Part shown: piece by piece, positions 53,746 through 64,000 of the stretch
Numbering within the stretch: the first letter of the stretch is position 1
Layout of the letters: every line of letters begins with the position of its first letter
NCBI GenBank assembly: GCA_026119935.1
Contig: JALRMH010000016.1
Coordinates: 186,001 to 250,000, forward strand
Direction of reading: 5' to 3'
Length of the DNA: 64,000 bases
Origin: Endothia cerciana
Lineage: Eukaryota > Ascomycota > Sordariomycetes > Diaporthales > Cryphonectriaceae
Program-made: the position numbers and the translations under genes
Notes under the pieces: generated by a model
What the model saw: only the letters and a program-made list of their open reading frames with translations
Databases searched by the model: none
What the model was told of the DNA's origin: nothing

Positions 53746-56133
53746 ATGAAAATGCGCACGCGGAAGGCAAACAAGTCCAAGCGTTTCAGCTACACGGAGG
53801 CATACGATCTGGGCTCTGATGAGAGTGAAGAGGAAAGCGAGGCGGCCGAGTCCCAAGAGGCAGACGAAGATATCGACTTTCAGGAGCCAGAGCCTGACGA
53901 GGAGGGCCAGGATGTGAGCGATGAAGATGGAGATGACGAAATCGTGGTGAACGACGAAGTTGCAGGAGAGGGGTTGTCGGGGGATGTGAAGGAAGGCGGC
54001 TATGACGACCTGATGGAGGTCGAGTCCGAGGGCGAAGGTGAGGATGATGAGGCGGACGCCCAGCCCAGGAGGGCGCAGCGGAGAAGGGGTAAGTTGAGCA
54101 GGAAGCTGCTGAAGCGAAGCGCCATCCACACCATCCCTTCGTACCCGACAGACTTGCGCACTTCACGTGTCTACGATGGACCCCTCAAGCGGTGCTCGCG
54201 AGGCGTCAAGCTGCTCGAGGTTCTGTATGGGCCGGACCACATCAAGGTCGTCAGGGGCATGTTGAAGAAGTGGTTCGATCACCAGGTCTTGCCGAATCGG
54301 GGCTCCGGTGAGGGCGGCGTGATGCAGAGCCCGTGGCTGGCGGAGGATTACGAGGAGAAGCAGAGGAAGTGGTGCAGGTCCTGGTATGGCAGGTACAGGA
54401 CAGCAAAGGGCAACATGCAGCGCTTAAGGAAAATCAGACCGGAACACATCGACATGTTCAAGCCTCCAATGACCGAATTGGTGTGCTTGGTGGGGCCGTT
54501 CAACAACCAGAAACAATTACGCACACGGTATGGGTTTGCTCACCCTGTCTCAGAGAGCGGCGAGCTCTGGCAGGCCGCCGGGGCCTCGTCACAAGAATCA
54601 CCACCACCGAAAGGCTGGCTGCTTGACACAGGCGGCATTCCTCTCGCGGTTGGCTGGGCACCCTTCATAGGGCATAAGGAGCAGTTTTTGGCGGTGTCTA
54701 CAATACCATTCTCAGATCAGGATAGCAAGGATGCCGACTCGCCCGAGGACGACCCCGAGGAGAAAAAGAAAGGCAGTGTGCAGATTTGGTCCATCCCTTG
54801 TCACAGAGAAGACAGCAGCAACGCTCGCCTGGTTCATTCCCTTTCGTTTGACTGGGGCCGGCCGAGGCGACTACAGTGGTGTCCCGTTCCTCCACCAGAT
54901 GACTCGAAGATAGGCCTGCTCGCCGTCCTTTGCGCTGACGGGCAGGTCAGGGTTATCGAGGTGTCGAACCCCGCTCCGGGTCCAGAGACCTATGGTAAGC
55001 AGATCATCAATCGTCCTGGCATAGTTGATGTCAGGAAAGCTAATACCTTTCCTCCAGATTGGATAACCTCCCCCGTCGCTACTCTCGGCATCACCGACGA
55101 GTACGCTGTGCACGCTACCTGCTTCACCTGGGTCAACACCAATCGCCTCTGCCTCGGTCACGCCGATGGCTCTATCACCCTCTGGTCCATCTACCCACAG
55201 CAGTTTCTCACCCGCCGCGCTGCGCACATCAGCCAAATCCTCGATATCGCAAGCGGCTTCCCCTCGCACCCTTATCACGTCGCCACGACGCCCGTTGGCG
55301 GGTGCCCCACCCTTACGGACCTCGACCTCCCCAGCACCGAGACGACATACATCCCGCTCGCCAGTTGCGCCAACTTCCAACCGAACCTCGTCGACTGGAA
55401 CGACCACCTGCAGGGCTACTTCGGCATCCACCCGAGTGCGACGCCGCACAACACCATCATCGGGTACGCGCACGTGCGGCACTTCGTGCAGAGCCGCACG
55501 CTGATGACGACGCCGAGCCTGCCGATGTGTCTGGCGAGCGGCAGGACGCACCCCTTCACGCTGGTCGGCTGTGCGGATGGGAGCCTCTGGGCGTTCAACC
55601 CCCTGCGCGTGCTGACCAAGGAGCGCGGCGACGAGGTGCACAAGCTCAGGATCCTCCAGCACGAGTTCCGGCCACCCTCCAAGATCCCCACGGCCGCCGC
55701 GGCCTCCCAGGACATCCGCGGCGCGGCGCGCATCCTGCAGGGCTTCCGCCCGGAGTTCAACAGCAATCCGCGCTCGGAACTGATGAAGGAGATAAGCAAG
55801 GAGAAGGACGCGCCCGCGAAGGCGAAGAAGCCGAAGGGCAAGAGCCACAGGAGGAAAATGCCGGGCCAGGGGGAGGAGGAACCCGAGGAGGGGGAGAACG
55901 GGCTCAGGGTGGACGAGGAGGTGGCGCTGGCGAGGGAGACGGAGAAGGCTAAGGCCGTGGTGCACGAGGCGCGGACAAGGATCACGGTGGTGGCGTGGAA
56001 CCCGAATGTCGAGTACGGCTGGTGGGCGGCTGCCGCGATGGGGAGCGGGCTGGTCAAGATTATGGATCTGGGCCTGGACGGGTGGAGTCTCGAGGGAGAC
56101 CCAGCGGGCTCGGTGGTGGTTGGGACGTCTTGA
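53746..56133 (+). CDS. TFIIIC complex WD40 subunit (Tfc6-like)
   Basis: Exons 53746-54994 and 55058-56133, 774 residues. The 63-nt intron has strong GTAAGC, GCTAAT and CCTCCAG signals and is a multiple of three without stops, so unspliced RNA would also read through with 21 extra residues. The N-terminus is basic and then very acidic (residues about 20-100, ESEEESEAAES and similar). A conserved helical block follows, RRRGKLSRKLLKRSAIHTIPSYPTDLRTSRVYDGPLKR, then WD40-type repeats from about residue 330 (VQIWSIP, LAVLCADGQVRVIEV, RLCLGHADGSITLWSI, LVGCADGSLWAFNP, WWAAAAMGSGLVKIMDL). Tfc6 is part of the tau-B module of TFIIIC that binds the B box of tRNA genes for RNA polymerase III. A frame open further upstream was not used because its sequence is not conserved-looking. 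Confidence 0.85.
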   Translation: MKMRTRKANKSKRFSYTEAYDLGSDESEEESEAAESQEADEDIDFQEPEPDEEGQDVSDEDGDDEIVVNDEVAGEGLSGDVKEGGYDDLMEVESEGEGEDDEADAQPRRAQRRRGKLSRKLLKRSAIHTIPSYPTDLRTSRVYDGPLKRCSRGVKLLEVLYGPDHIKVVRGMLKKWFDHQVLPNRGSGEGGVMQSPWLAEDYEEKQRKWCRSWYGRYRTAKGNMQRLRKIRPEHIDMFKPPMTELVCLVGPFNNQKQLRTRYGFAHPVSESGELWQAAGASSQESPPPKGWLLDTGGIPLAVGWAPFIGHKEQFLAVSTIPFSDQDSKDADSPEDDPEEKKKGSVQIWSIPCHREDSSNARLVHSLSFDWGRPRRLQWCPVPPPDDSKIGLLAVLCADGQVRVIEVSNPAPGPETYGKQIINRPGIVDVRKANTFPPDWITSPVATLGITDEYAVHATCFTWVNTNRLCLGHADGSITLWSIYPQQFLTRRAAHISQILDIASGFPSHPYHVATTPVGGCPTLTDLDLPSTETTYIPLASCANFQPNLVDWNDHLQGYFGIHPSATPHNTIIGYAHVRHFVQSRTLMTTPSLPMCLASGRTHPFTLVGCADGSLWAFNPLRVLTKERGDEVHKLRILQHEFRPPSKIPTAAAASQDIRGAARILQGFRPEFNSNPRSELMKEISKEKDAPAKAKKPKGKSHRRKMPGQGEEEPEEGENGLRVDEEVALARETEKAKAVVHEARTRITVVAWNPNVEYGWWAAAAMGSGLVKIMDLGLDGWSLEGDPAGSVVVGTS

Positions 56134-56339
56134 TGCTGGCCATGCGCGGATAATATTTTAAAGACCACACAGGATGGCCGGAGCTGCACAGGACGGGTAG
56201 ATGCATATTGTGAGATGTCGTTGATACCCAAGAGTGTACAAAGTCATCAGGTTCAGCCAATGCACACGTCTTAATGTTCTATTGGACGCACGGGATGCTC
56301 CGTATGTTCTTCTATGTCTATTTCCAATGTCCTCACAGT

Positions 56340-57458
56340 CTAACAACGCGCGCCGAGTGCGCCGTGGTGAAAATCGAACGCCTGGACCATGCCACAGAGA
56401 TGCGACGCGGCAGCGAACAAAATCAGAACATGGAAGATCTGGTGCGAGCTGCCCCAGATGTCGAACATCTTGGGGAACCTTCTCTCGGGCCAGCGTACCT
56501 GTAAGAACGTCAGAAATCTGCTCCATCAGCCCTCCGTGGCAGCACACCCCAGTTCACTTACAGCGTAGAGGAACGCGCCCGAAATGTATAGCGCGCCCTG
56601 CAGCAGGACCCAGCCGAGGCCCATTCGCTCGTCGAGCTCCTTGAAGCCGTAGATGGTGAGCCCGTGAATGACGGGCACGACGCCGGAGACACCCAGCCCG
56701 ACGAACATGAGGGCGCGGTAGGGTCTCCACGCTGGCGTTCGGAAGTGCTCGAACCATGAGACCACCAGACAGCCCAGTCCTAAGGTAAGGATCTGAGGTT
56801 ATCGGTGTCAGTATCGAGCCTTCACTTCTTGTGGAAGATTGGGACTCACCCCGGATAGATAAACCTCCATCAACCTTGGGAGGCAGTAGAATCCATAGTA
56901 TAGCGCAGGCACATAACTGCCCACGATCAAGAACACAATCCCGGTGTAGTCCAACTTGTTCCCCCACTTGGCCACCTTCGGACTGTGATTACACAGAGCA
57001 TGGAAGGTTGCGCTCATGCCCAGGCAGGCAAATGCCCCCGCGAAGAAACAGGCAAAGGCCAACACATCCGTCGTGGTGGAGGTTGAGTACCGCGGCGCGA
57101 TGATGGCCTCAAACATGTAGAGCGCGGTCAGACCCAGGATGGTGAAGAAGATGGACCCGAGAAGATGTGTCCAGATGTTCACAGATTCGTTGTGCAGGCT
57201 GAAGAGCGACTGCAGGGACCGCCGGTAGCTGTTGCTCGTCGGCCGGTAACCCGTGTGGATGAAGGCATTGTCGCGCCGCCAGTCGGGGAGGTCATCCCAA
57301 GCCAAGAGCAGAGCGAACTCGATCTTCTCCTCCACGGCCCTGACAGTGTCGAGAAGACTGGCGGAAGCCTGGCTGTGCGATGATGAAGGTGATGAGCCGC
57401 GACGCCTGCGGAGGTTTTGCTGAGTGTCGTCGAGGGCCATAGTGGTGACTTTAGACAT
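56340..57458 (-). CDS. PAQR/adiponectin-receptor-like (Izh, hemolysin III) membrane protein
   Basis: Exons 57458-56850, 56792-56562 and 56498-56340 on the minus strand, all in phase 0, give 332 residues, a normal length. The N-terminal tail is Ser/Arg-rich. The family signatures are intact: FSLHNESVNIWTHLLG at TM1, FACLGMSATFHALCNHS, the GIVFLIVGSYVPALYYGFYC helix and, in the last exon, SSHQIFHVLILFAAASHLCGM with the HxxxH zinc ligands. Seven membrane helices are expected. Yeast Izh proteins affect zinc and lipid homeostasis and respond to osmotin. Some PAQR proteins have ceramidase activity. It converges tail-to-tail with the TFIIIC gene, about 200 bp apart. Confidence 0.92.
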
Positions 57459-58219
57459 TGAATACCCCTTCCCTGAAATTCCGTCCTGTCTTCAGAGCTG
57501 GGTTAATGGAGGAGGAGATCAGGTCCTAAGATCATGGCGGTATCGTCATCTGATTTACGAGCTGAAAAGGGGTTGTGATGGTTTGTTGGGATTTACACAT
57601 GCGAATTCACGTCGACCGGTCACCGCACCTTCCGAGGTCAACAAGAAGTCGTGTGTCAGCGGGGTTTCGGCAGCATCGAATCGACACTGTGTTTGGCAAC
57701 CCTCTCAGCGCCTGTAGAGGCCCGAGTGAACCTAGGCTAGTGGGTGGACTACAGTGTCTGACACTGTATCGACCAAGATCGCCGGACCCTGTGTCTTGAC
57801 ATACAGGATTCGATACGCAGCGTCTGGCCATCCTCTTTGCGCAGTCATCGATGGACGGTGGGGTGCGGAGGGTGTATAGTGTGCACGGTCACTACGACTT
57901 GAGGTCGCGCATTATCTCAGGGGGTCTTGGATGCCCAAAGAGGCTTGGCCATGGGATTCTGCCCATGGTCCGTTCGACATTTGAGCCGGATGATACAATT
58001 TCGTACCTATAAGATTGTCCATCGACATGTCGGTCGTCTCATTCAGGATCTCAGATCAACGCTCTCGCCTCGAATTCAATGTCCCCAGCGCCTTGCTTCT
58101 TGTCAATCCGCCATATGGGCTGTTCGTCACGGATGTCCCTCGTTCTCGTTCTCGATCCCGAGGCCCGGAAGGACCTCCTAGTCGACGCGGATGTCATGGA
58201 CGCTGTCCATTTGTTTGCT
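57459..58219. other. Intergenic
   Basis: Upstream region of the PAQR gene on the left and 3' flank of the TMA7 gene on the right. Nothing supported. Confidence 0.6.
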
Positions 58220-58564
58220 TTATTTCTTGCCGCTCTTCTTGATTCCCTGAGCGCCAGTGTTCAGTGGACCCTTCCCGCCAGCTTTCGCAGCGAGCTCTTT
58301 TCGGGCCTTTTCCTCTGTGATCGAACATGAATTAGCCGTTGTGCTCAGGATGTAATTGGGCCGGCGACTCGGACTAGGCAAGACAGACCAGCCTTCTTCT
58401 TCTCGAGGAACGCCTTGTCTTCGTCGTCGAGGTCCTTGTTCTGCTTCTTTGGTGCCTTCAGGGGTTTGGCCTTGCCACCTGTTTGCCCTGATTGTCAGCA
58501 CAAGTCCCAGCCGGACGGCTGCTGAGACGGGAATCAAGTGACCTTGTCTGTCAGAGCCACCCAT
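58220..58564 (-). CDS. TMA7: Translation machinery-associated protein 7 (TMA7)
   Basis: Three exons on the minus strand: 58564-58543, 58478-58389 and 58314-58220, all in phase, 68 residues. The product matches the highly conserved family almost throughout: MGGSDRQGGKAKPLKAPKK, then DDEDKAFLEKKKAEEKARKEL, then AAKAGGKGPL and the ending QGIKKSGKK. The protein associates with ribosomes; in yeast its loss alters translation. Unspliced reading produces a different, meaningless middle segment, so all three exons are needed. It lies head-to-head with the PRP4 kinase gene. Confidence 0.96.
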   Translation of the reverse strand: MGGSDRQGHLIPVSAAVRLGLVLTIRANRWQGQTPEGTKEAEQGPRRRRQGVPREEEGWSVLPSPSRRPNYILSTTANSCSITEEKARKELAAKAGGKGPLNTGAQGIKKSGKK

Positions 58565-59177
58565 CGTGATCTATGGTTGGTATCGCGCCGGTTTCTTCGT
58601 GTTGCTGTGGAGAGACGTCGGCGCACAAGAGGTGAGCGAAGCTGGGAGATGGTCGGCGGTTCTTTTGTTCCTTTTCTCTTGCGGTGAGGAGGCAGAGCCG
58701 AAGGGGAGGAAAGCCGTCCTCGACCTAGAATCCCGTGCGCCTCTAACCTGCCAAAGAAACGGAGCCCCACTTTCGACTCCCGAGGTCATTGCCATTGCTT
58801 ATCGATAAGCGCTGAGTCAGACGCCAGGACCGGCGCGACTCTGCGGACGGACGGCCAAACCGGACCGCGTCCACTTCCTGTCTGGCGATCACTCCTTCGA
58901 CCTCCTCTACCCTTCCTTGCAGTCGTCATCACCATCACCATTACCATCACTGTTCGCCCGCCGAATCCAGACCGAGACTGTCCTCGTTCAAGAGAGAGCA
59001 ATCGACAACCTGCTCCGGACCATGTCCTGAGTCTACGAAGAGTTGACAGGATTGATCCGGTTGGCCTCTATTTCTCCTGCTTGCTCCTGGAAGAATCACT
59101 CAGGTTTGGCTGACACGTCCGTCTTGTTTCGCAAAAGCTAGAGGATCATCCTCGTCTGTTCTACAAGCCCCGATATC
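58565..59177. other. Divergent promoter of TMA7 and prp4
   Basis: A 613-bp interval between two head-to-head genes. It includes a short CATCAC/CATTACC repeat near 58925-58951 and CT-rich leader sequence for the kinase gene. Confidence 0.6.
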
Positions 59178-62100
59178 ATGTCGAGCAGTTCCGACGAAGG
59201 CGAGATCAGGGAGAACGGAGTTGAGGATACCAAGGCATCTACACTGCCTCGAGTTGATGGAAACGGTGTTGACCGTCAGGACAGAAGAGCCAGACCGGCA
59301 CGCTCCCCCGACCGTGGCGACTACCATTCTCGACGACCCCGTTCGCCCCGCGGCTACAAGAGATCTCGCGATGATGATCGCGACTCGTACCATCGAGGTG
59401 GGAGAGGGGGCCACGATCCGCGACGATTTCGCGTCCACTACGAAGATGCGCCATCCCCGCGCGACAGACATGCCTACGTGGATCCGGACCGCCCAGTCTC
59501 TCGCGGTCGCCACGACGATCTAGACCACCCCTCACACCAGCGCTCTCGCGACTCGCGAGACTACCCATCGGCTAGCTCTCGGTACGACGATCGCGACCGC
59601 GGCTATGGAAGGTCTGACAAGCGACCGCGCACCCAGAGCCCGTCTCCTTACCGATCCGCCCGTAGCAACGGAAGAGGAAAATTTGACCGGAACCGGCGTG
59701 ATGCTGAGGGCGTTGGTCGGCCTCATCAAGGCCAGCAGGGTGCATCTATCAAGTACAGTGCCCAGACTGCTAAACAAGTACGGGATGATACCGCCAACCG
59801 GCGGCCTCCTGCGGCTGAAGCCAGAGATGTTTCCAAAGACGTTGCTAAATCTGATCAAGGTGCTACGGATGAGCGCATGGCTAAGAAGACCTCGCATTTG
59901 CACTTGAAGTACGGCGCGCCCCATCTCCGTGAGAGCAAAGCAGTTAACATGTCAATCAGCGATTCTCCGGGCCCTCCAAAGGCGATGAAGGAAGAGCCGG
60001 ACCATAATTGGGAGGAACCGAAACCTCTCGACGAAGAAGCCGAAATTGAGCGGCGCAGACGTCGCCGGGAGGCACTCCTAAGAAAGTCTCGTGCTTCGAC
60101 CCCTCTGCTTGTTCAGGCTGTCCAGGCTAACAAGAGTGACTCGAAAACTGAGGCTCCTTCCGAGGTCAACTCGCCCCAGAGGACTCCCAGAACTCCTGTC
60201 TCGGGTGAGTATCGCACCACCGCGGCGTCCAGGCACATTGCTGATGGTTTAGACATGCCTTCGCCTGCCGGACGCGCTCAGGCAAGCATGTCGCCAGAAT
60301 CCCTTGTTATCGCCAACGATGGCGACCTGATCAACCATCATGGCGAGATGAAGACTGCTGAGGAGGACGGTCCTTCAGCGGCTGACTACGATCCGACTGT
60401 CGATATGCGTGAAGACGAGCGCCGCGATGAGATGCGCAATGGCGTCGTTGGCCTACATGGTGAGGATCGTCGAGAATCCCTAACTTCCGCTGGTCAGGAC
60501 GAAGATAAGCCCATGGAAACGACTGAAGCAGACAAGGCGAATGACGACGACGACGACTTCGACATGTTCGCCGAGGACTTCGACGAGGAAAAGCTTGCGG
60601 CACCCAAGTCAGTTCCCAAGGCCAAAGCACCCACAGAGGATCCAGTCGCGCTGCAAGGAAACAAGGGTGGTGGTATCCTCGAAGATGATGATAAGGACGG
60701 GTATTACAAACTTCGTCCAAGTGAGATCATTAATGGTCGCTACCAGATTCAGTCCACTCTTGGCAAGGGAATGTTCTCCGGTGTGGCGCGGGCCACAGAT
60801 ATCACTACCAAGAAGCTGGTTGCCATTAAGATCATGAGGAACAACGATGCGCTGAAGAAGGGTGGTTTCACGGAGATTGCTATCCTCCAGAAACTCAACT
60901 CGGCCGACCCTGAGAACAGGAAGCACATCGTCAAGTTCGAGCGCTCGTTCGAGCACAAAGGCCACCTTTGTATGGCGTTCGAGAATCTGAGCCTGAACCT
61001 GAGAGAAGTGCTGAAAAAATTTGGCAACAACGTCGGTATCAACCTCGTGGCAACGAAGGCATACGCACATCAGATCTTCTTGGCTCTGGCTCACATGCGC
61101 AAATGCAGCATCATCCACGCTGACTTGAAGCCCGACAATATTCTAGTGAGTTACGGTCCTTCCCACATCCAACTTGAGAACGTCCGGGCTAACCAGGTTG
61201 CAGGTCAATGAACAGCGAAACGTCCTCAAGATCTGCGATCTGGGAACGGCTATCGATCGATCAGATGCGGCAACAGCTCACAACGAGATCACACCCTATC
61301 TCGTTAGTCGATTCTACCGAGCTCCTGAGATCATCCTAGGCATGCCCTATGACTACGCTATCGATATGTGGTCCATCGGATGTACCTTGTACGAACTCTA
61401 CACCGGCAAGATCTTGTTCACGGGTGACAGCAACAACCAGATGCTCCGGGCGATCATGGAGATTAGGGGCAAGATGAGTACCAAACTCTACCGCCGGGGC
61501 TCGCTCTGGACAATGCATTTCGACGAGGTGGGAAACTTCATTAGTCAAGAGAGAGACAAGATTTTGGGCAAGGTACGTTCTATCAGTTTACTTATTTTCC
61601 GCAAAAATCCCCCCGGTCCAGTTTGGTGTCGCTGGTGACAAATTGGGTGGAGCGGGGCGGGTGACTGCTTTGTGGCGGCCTCTTCTATTCTGAGCTATTT
61701 GGATGTCCCTTTTGGCTCGGTCAGAACGGCACTGCAGAGCAAGTGCTCGGCATTCATGCAAGTGGGTACAGTGGCTCTGAAGCGACAACCTTCAGAATCG
61801 AATCGCATGGCCTTTCATTGAGGGCTCTGTACCACACAGGGCCCTGCGTAGGCGCTGGGCCGTGGGCTCATAGCTGCGGCTGCGGAGGAGGATGACCGTC
61901 TGGTATTACTACCACCTACCTGTCATCCTTCGCTGCGGCGGCCTGTTCAGGCGGCCCTATGAGCTTATGGCGCTAAACTTGCATTGCCGCTTTTCAATCA
62001 CATACGCTGCACCAATTTCTTTACCTCTTCAGCGATATCGACCACGCACGAGAGACAGGGTGGGGTGCTAACACTCCTTACCAATGCAGACGGCGGTCAG

Positions 62101-62314
62101 GATTTTACCCGTGGTGAAGCCTACTCGTGACCTCCGCACGCGCCTCATGGCCGCCTCTAGTGGCATGAGTGAGGCAGAAGCTAGACACCTCAATCACTTT
62201 TACGATCTCCTGGACCGTTGCCTGGCTGTGAATCCCGACAAGAGGATTACGCCTTCAGAGGCTCTGCGTCACCCGTTCTTCCAGGAGAAGATTGGTGTAT
62301 CTTCACGGCGATAG
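59178..62314 (+). CDS. prp4: PRP4-type spliceosomal serine/threonine kinase
   Basis: Three exons, 59178-61145, 61204-61572 and 62090-62314, 853 residues, all phase 0. The first 500 residues are Arg/Ser/Asp-rich and disordered (RRARPARSP, PRGYKRSRDDD and similar), typical of PRP4 kinases. The kinase domain starts about residue 520: the glycine loop LGKGMFSGVARATD, VAIKIMR with the catalytic lysine, HADLKPDNIL in the catalytic loop, DLGTA in place of DFG, VSRFYRAPEIILG in the activation segment, and the CMGC-type insert. The C-terminal exon has HPFF. PRP4 phosphorylates tri-snRNP proteins such as PRP6 and PRP31 to activate the spliceosome. The second intron is 517 nt, far longer than others in the gene, and is flanked by good splice signals. 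Confidence 0.92.
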
Positions 62315-63897
62315 ACGAAACTGGGGCGTGCGGCTAGAGATGGTTCTGCATAGGCACACATTGGGTAGATGGAAGGAGTATAAGCCAAAATTGTCCATTC
62401 CACGTGCCTCCGGCAACGAAGGGTTCGTTGATGGCCGGGCTTTCCACCAGAGGATTAGGATGTAGACAGGAACACGAATACATGCGTTGGCTTTACCATG
62501 TGTACTTGTGTCAGAAGGCCACCTCCGCCGAGGTCTTCTCACCGAGTATGGATGACTACCTCTGCGTCTACATCGGCGCAGCGCGGACGTCACATCTCGT
62601 GTTGAAGCTATGAACATGCATTCAACCATCGGCGACGGCGAATCACCCGGGCGACGATGCGACCCCCTCGCCCTCGTGATAACCATCAGTGGAGGTTGTG
62701 CCCGTCAGCCCAAACTCGTCGCCGTGCATGACCGCGCAGCGGAAACCAACATTAGGATGGAGCAGGGCGACGTAGTTCGCCGCACACTCGTGCAGCACCA
62801 CAGCGGCAAGACCGTCATGCACACGAGCACACTACCGGTTCAATGACTGTTGAGCCAGGCCTCTTGACCAGCCTACGCTGACAGGCTAAGGTGGATGACG
62901 CCTTCCCTACGGATCGGTAGATATAACAGGTAACTAGTCGGTCACCGGGTGGTGATCGCCCTCTTGATGATGGTGGTGCGCCCTTCCCCCTCCCCAGCGC
63001 GGGACGATCTTCTGACCCGGCACAACTATACACATCGTGTGAGGCCCCCCGTACTGATGCCGGCTGCCGCCCGTGGTGGTGTACTCGCAGCTCAGGAGCC
63101 CCCGTCCGCTTGGCATCGGCAGATACCCGAGCGCAAGCAGGCTGGCGAGGAGGTGGAGGGGGGGGGGGGCGAGGGGCGCCTTCAACGATCGGGCGAGAAT
63201 GTGCAGCTCCGGGGAGCAGCTGGACACCGGGGAGGCGAGACGGGCGGGTGACGGCTAAGGGAAGGGGAAATGTGCACGTCACGAGGCTAGACAAGTGCAA
63301 ATCCCGTCATCGTCCCTTTGCCACGGCGAAGGGCGATATCGAGCCTCATGGACCACGTCGTCTGGGAAGGGACCCGCCCGGCTGGGCTGTACACGCAAAC
63401 AGGTAAAGGCCTGTGGTCCAAGGACAGGCAGGGTCAGACGCCGCAGGGACGAGTAATCACGAGACAGCCACCGTACGCCCTCATCTCCAGACATAGGACG
63501 TAATGTGCACATGTGGATTTGTACAGATCTGATTATCCCAGTTTTCGCTACCGTCCATCACTGTCCGAGCACAAATCAGATCGGATCGGATCAGCTTATC
63601 TATCTGCACAAATTGTGAGCACACTGTGGACCGACCCCATCTCGCAACGTCAGGTATTAGAACGTCCGCAGACACACACATAGGTGAGGTGAGCTTGTTA
63701 GCTGAACCGTGTGGTGACGCGCGGTGTGACGTTCTACACATGCACGTCGGGTTGGACATGAGGCGAAAAGTGTTGCACACGCGCTCGCCTCGGGATGGAT
63801 TTTCGTCTGACGGGGAGACACATCGGGAACATTAGCGGAGAGGATGACGATCCACAGGAATAGGACATGCATCACATATTCGTCACCTCTCCGCAGG
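62315..63897. other. Intergenic, right end
   Basis: The 3' flank of the kinase gene. A 12-G tract lies at 63158-63169. No coding sequence is supported; short frames up to about 160 codons lack motifs. The last 200 bp before 63898 are AT-richer and may hold the promoter of a gene at the window's end. Confidence 0.55.
63158..63169 (+). repeat. Poly-G tract (12 G)
   Basis: An uninterrupted run of 12 G in noncoding DNA. Confidence 0.85.
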
Positions 63898-64000
63898 ATG
63901 GCGCCGGAAACTGCATCTCTGGCGTCGCATCACCCCCGTAAGATCATCTTCCTCGTGCGCGCAGGCCTGGACCCCAAGCTACAAGTCGCGCAAATGGGTC
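63898..64000 (+). CDS. Possible start of a gene truncated by the window edge
   Basis: An ATG opens 34 codons that run off the window: a short polar start, then RKIIFLVRAG. KIIFLVR followed by HG is the usual start of histidine phosphatase (phosphoglycerate mutase-like) proteins, but the catalytic His is replaced here by Ala, or is removed by a splice I cannot see. The identification is weak. Confidence 0.25.
   Translation, partial: MAPETASLASHHPRKIIFLVRAGLDPKLQVAQMG

Noticed and set aside
54871..55965. Minus-strand open frame of 364 codons
   Set aside because: It is the antisense shadow of the WD40 part of the TFIIIC gene, with low-complexity content and no motif.

Overview
The window is nuclear DNA of a filamentous ascomycete (Pezizomycotina, most like Sordariomycetes). 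Coding genes are GC-rich and are broken by short GT-AG introns, mostly 50-130 nt with visible branch points. The recognisable families are fungal: fungal SLATT protein, Pth11-like rhodopsin-domain protein, Git3-like GPCR, DDI2-type cyanamide hydratase, PRP4 kinase and TMA7. There are no operons, rRNA genes, convincing tRNA genes, CRISPR arrays or intact transposons. The species cannot be fixed from the sequence alone.

Layout. 2.0-15.2 kb: inositol polyphosphate multikinase, CLP1 (mRNA 3'-end processing), a 7TM glucose/cAMP-receptor-like GPCR, a class I glutamine amidotransferase-like protein, and a P-loop kinase/HAD phosphatase fusion. 15.2-18.1 kb: about 3 kb with no gene. 18.1-26.9 kb: a compact accessory-looking block with a seven-helix integral membrane protein, a cyanamide hydratase, a paraoxonase/lactonase, an NTF2-like protein and an N-carbamoyl-amino-acid hydrolase (beta-ureidopropionase type). 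26.9-47 kb: a gene-poor, partly decayed block holding a coiled-coil gene with two in-frame TAG codons, a fungal SLATT two-TM protein, an RGG-rich nuclear-type protein, a decayed Hsp70-like paralogue 0.9 kb from an intact Hsp70-like gene, and two more coiled-coil proteins, one with a 15-bp minisatellite in its coding sequence. 47.6-52.4 kb: an Rnl2-type RNA ligase with repeated N-terminal motifs, and an alpha-carbonic anhydrase interrupted by a TAG codon. 53.7-62.3 kb: a conserved housekeeping stretch with a TFIIIC WD40 subunit, a PAQR/Izh membrane receptor, TMA7 and PRP4 kinase. The last 1.7 kb has no firm gene.

How the genes relate. The outer parts carry conserved genes for RNA metabolism (CLP1, TFIIIC subunit, PRP4, TMA7) and for nutrient or signal sensing (IPMK, GPCR, PAQR). 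The 18-27 kb block could serve breakdown of nitrogenous or xenobiotic compounds (cyanamide to urea, lactone opening, N-carbamoyl hydrolysis); this is inference from co-location. The 27-47 kb block looks like accessory chromatin with paralogue decay.

Most noteworthy: the usual CLP1 N-terminus lies 1.2 kb upstream, behind what would be a very long first intron; three genes carry TAG or splice-site lesions; an AG|GC donor intron interrupts the carbamoylase gene; and the SLATT gene sits among coiled-coil and Hsp70-like genes. Coordinates of spliced genes were set by hand from splice signals and phase checks.
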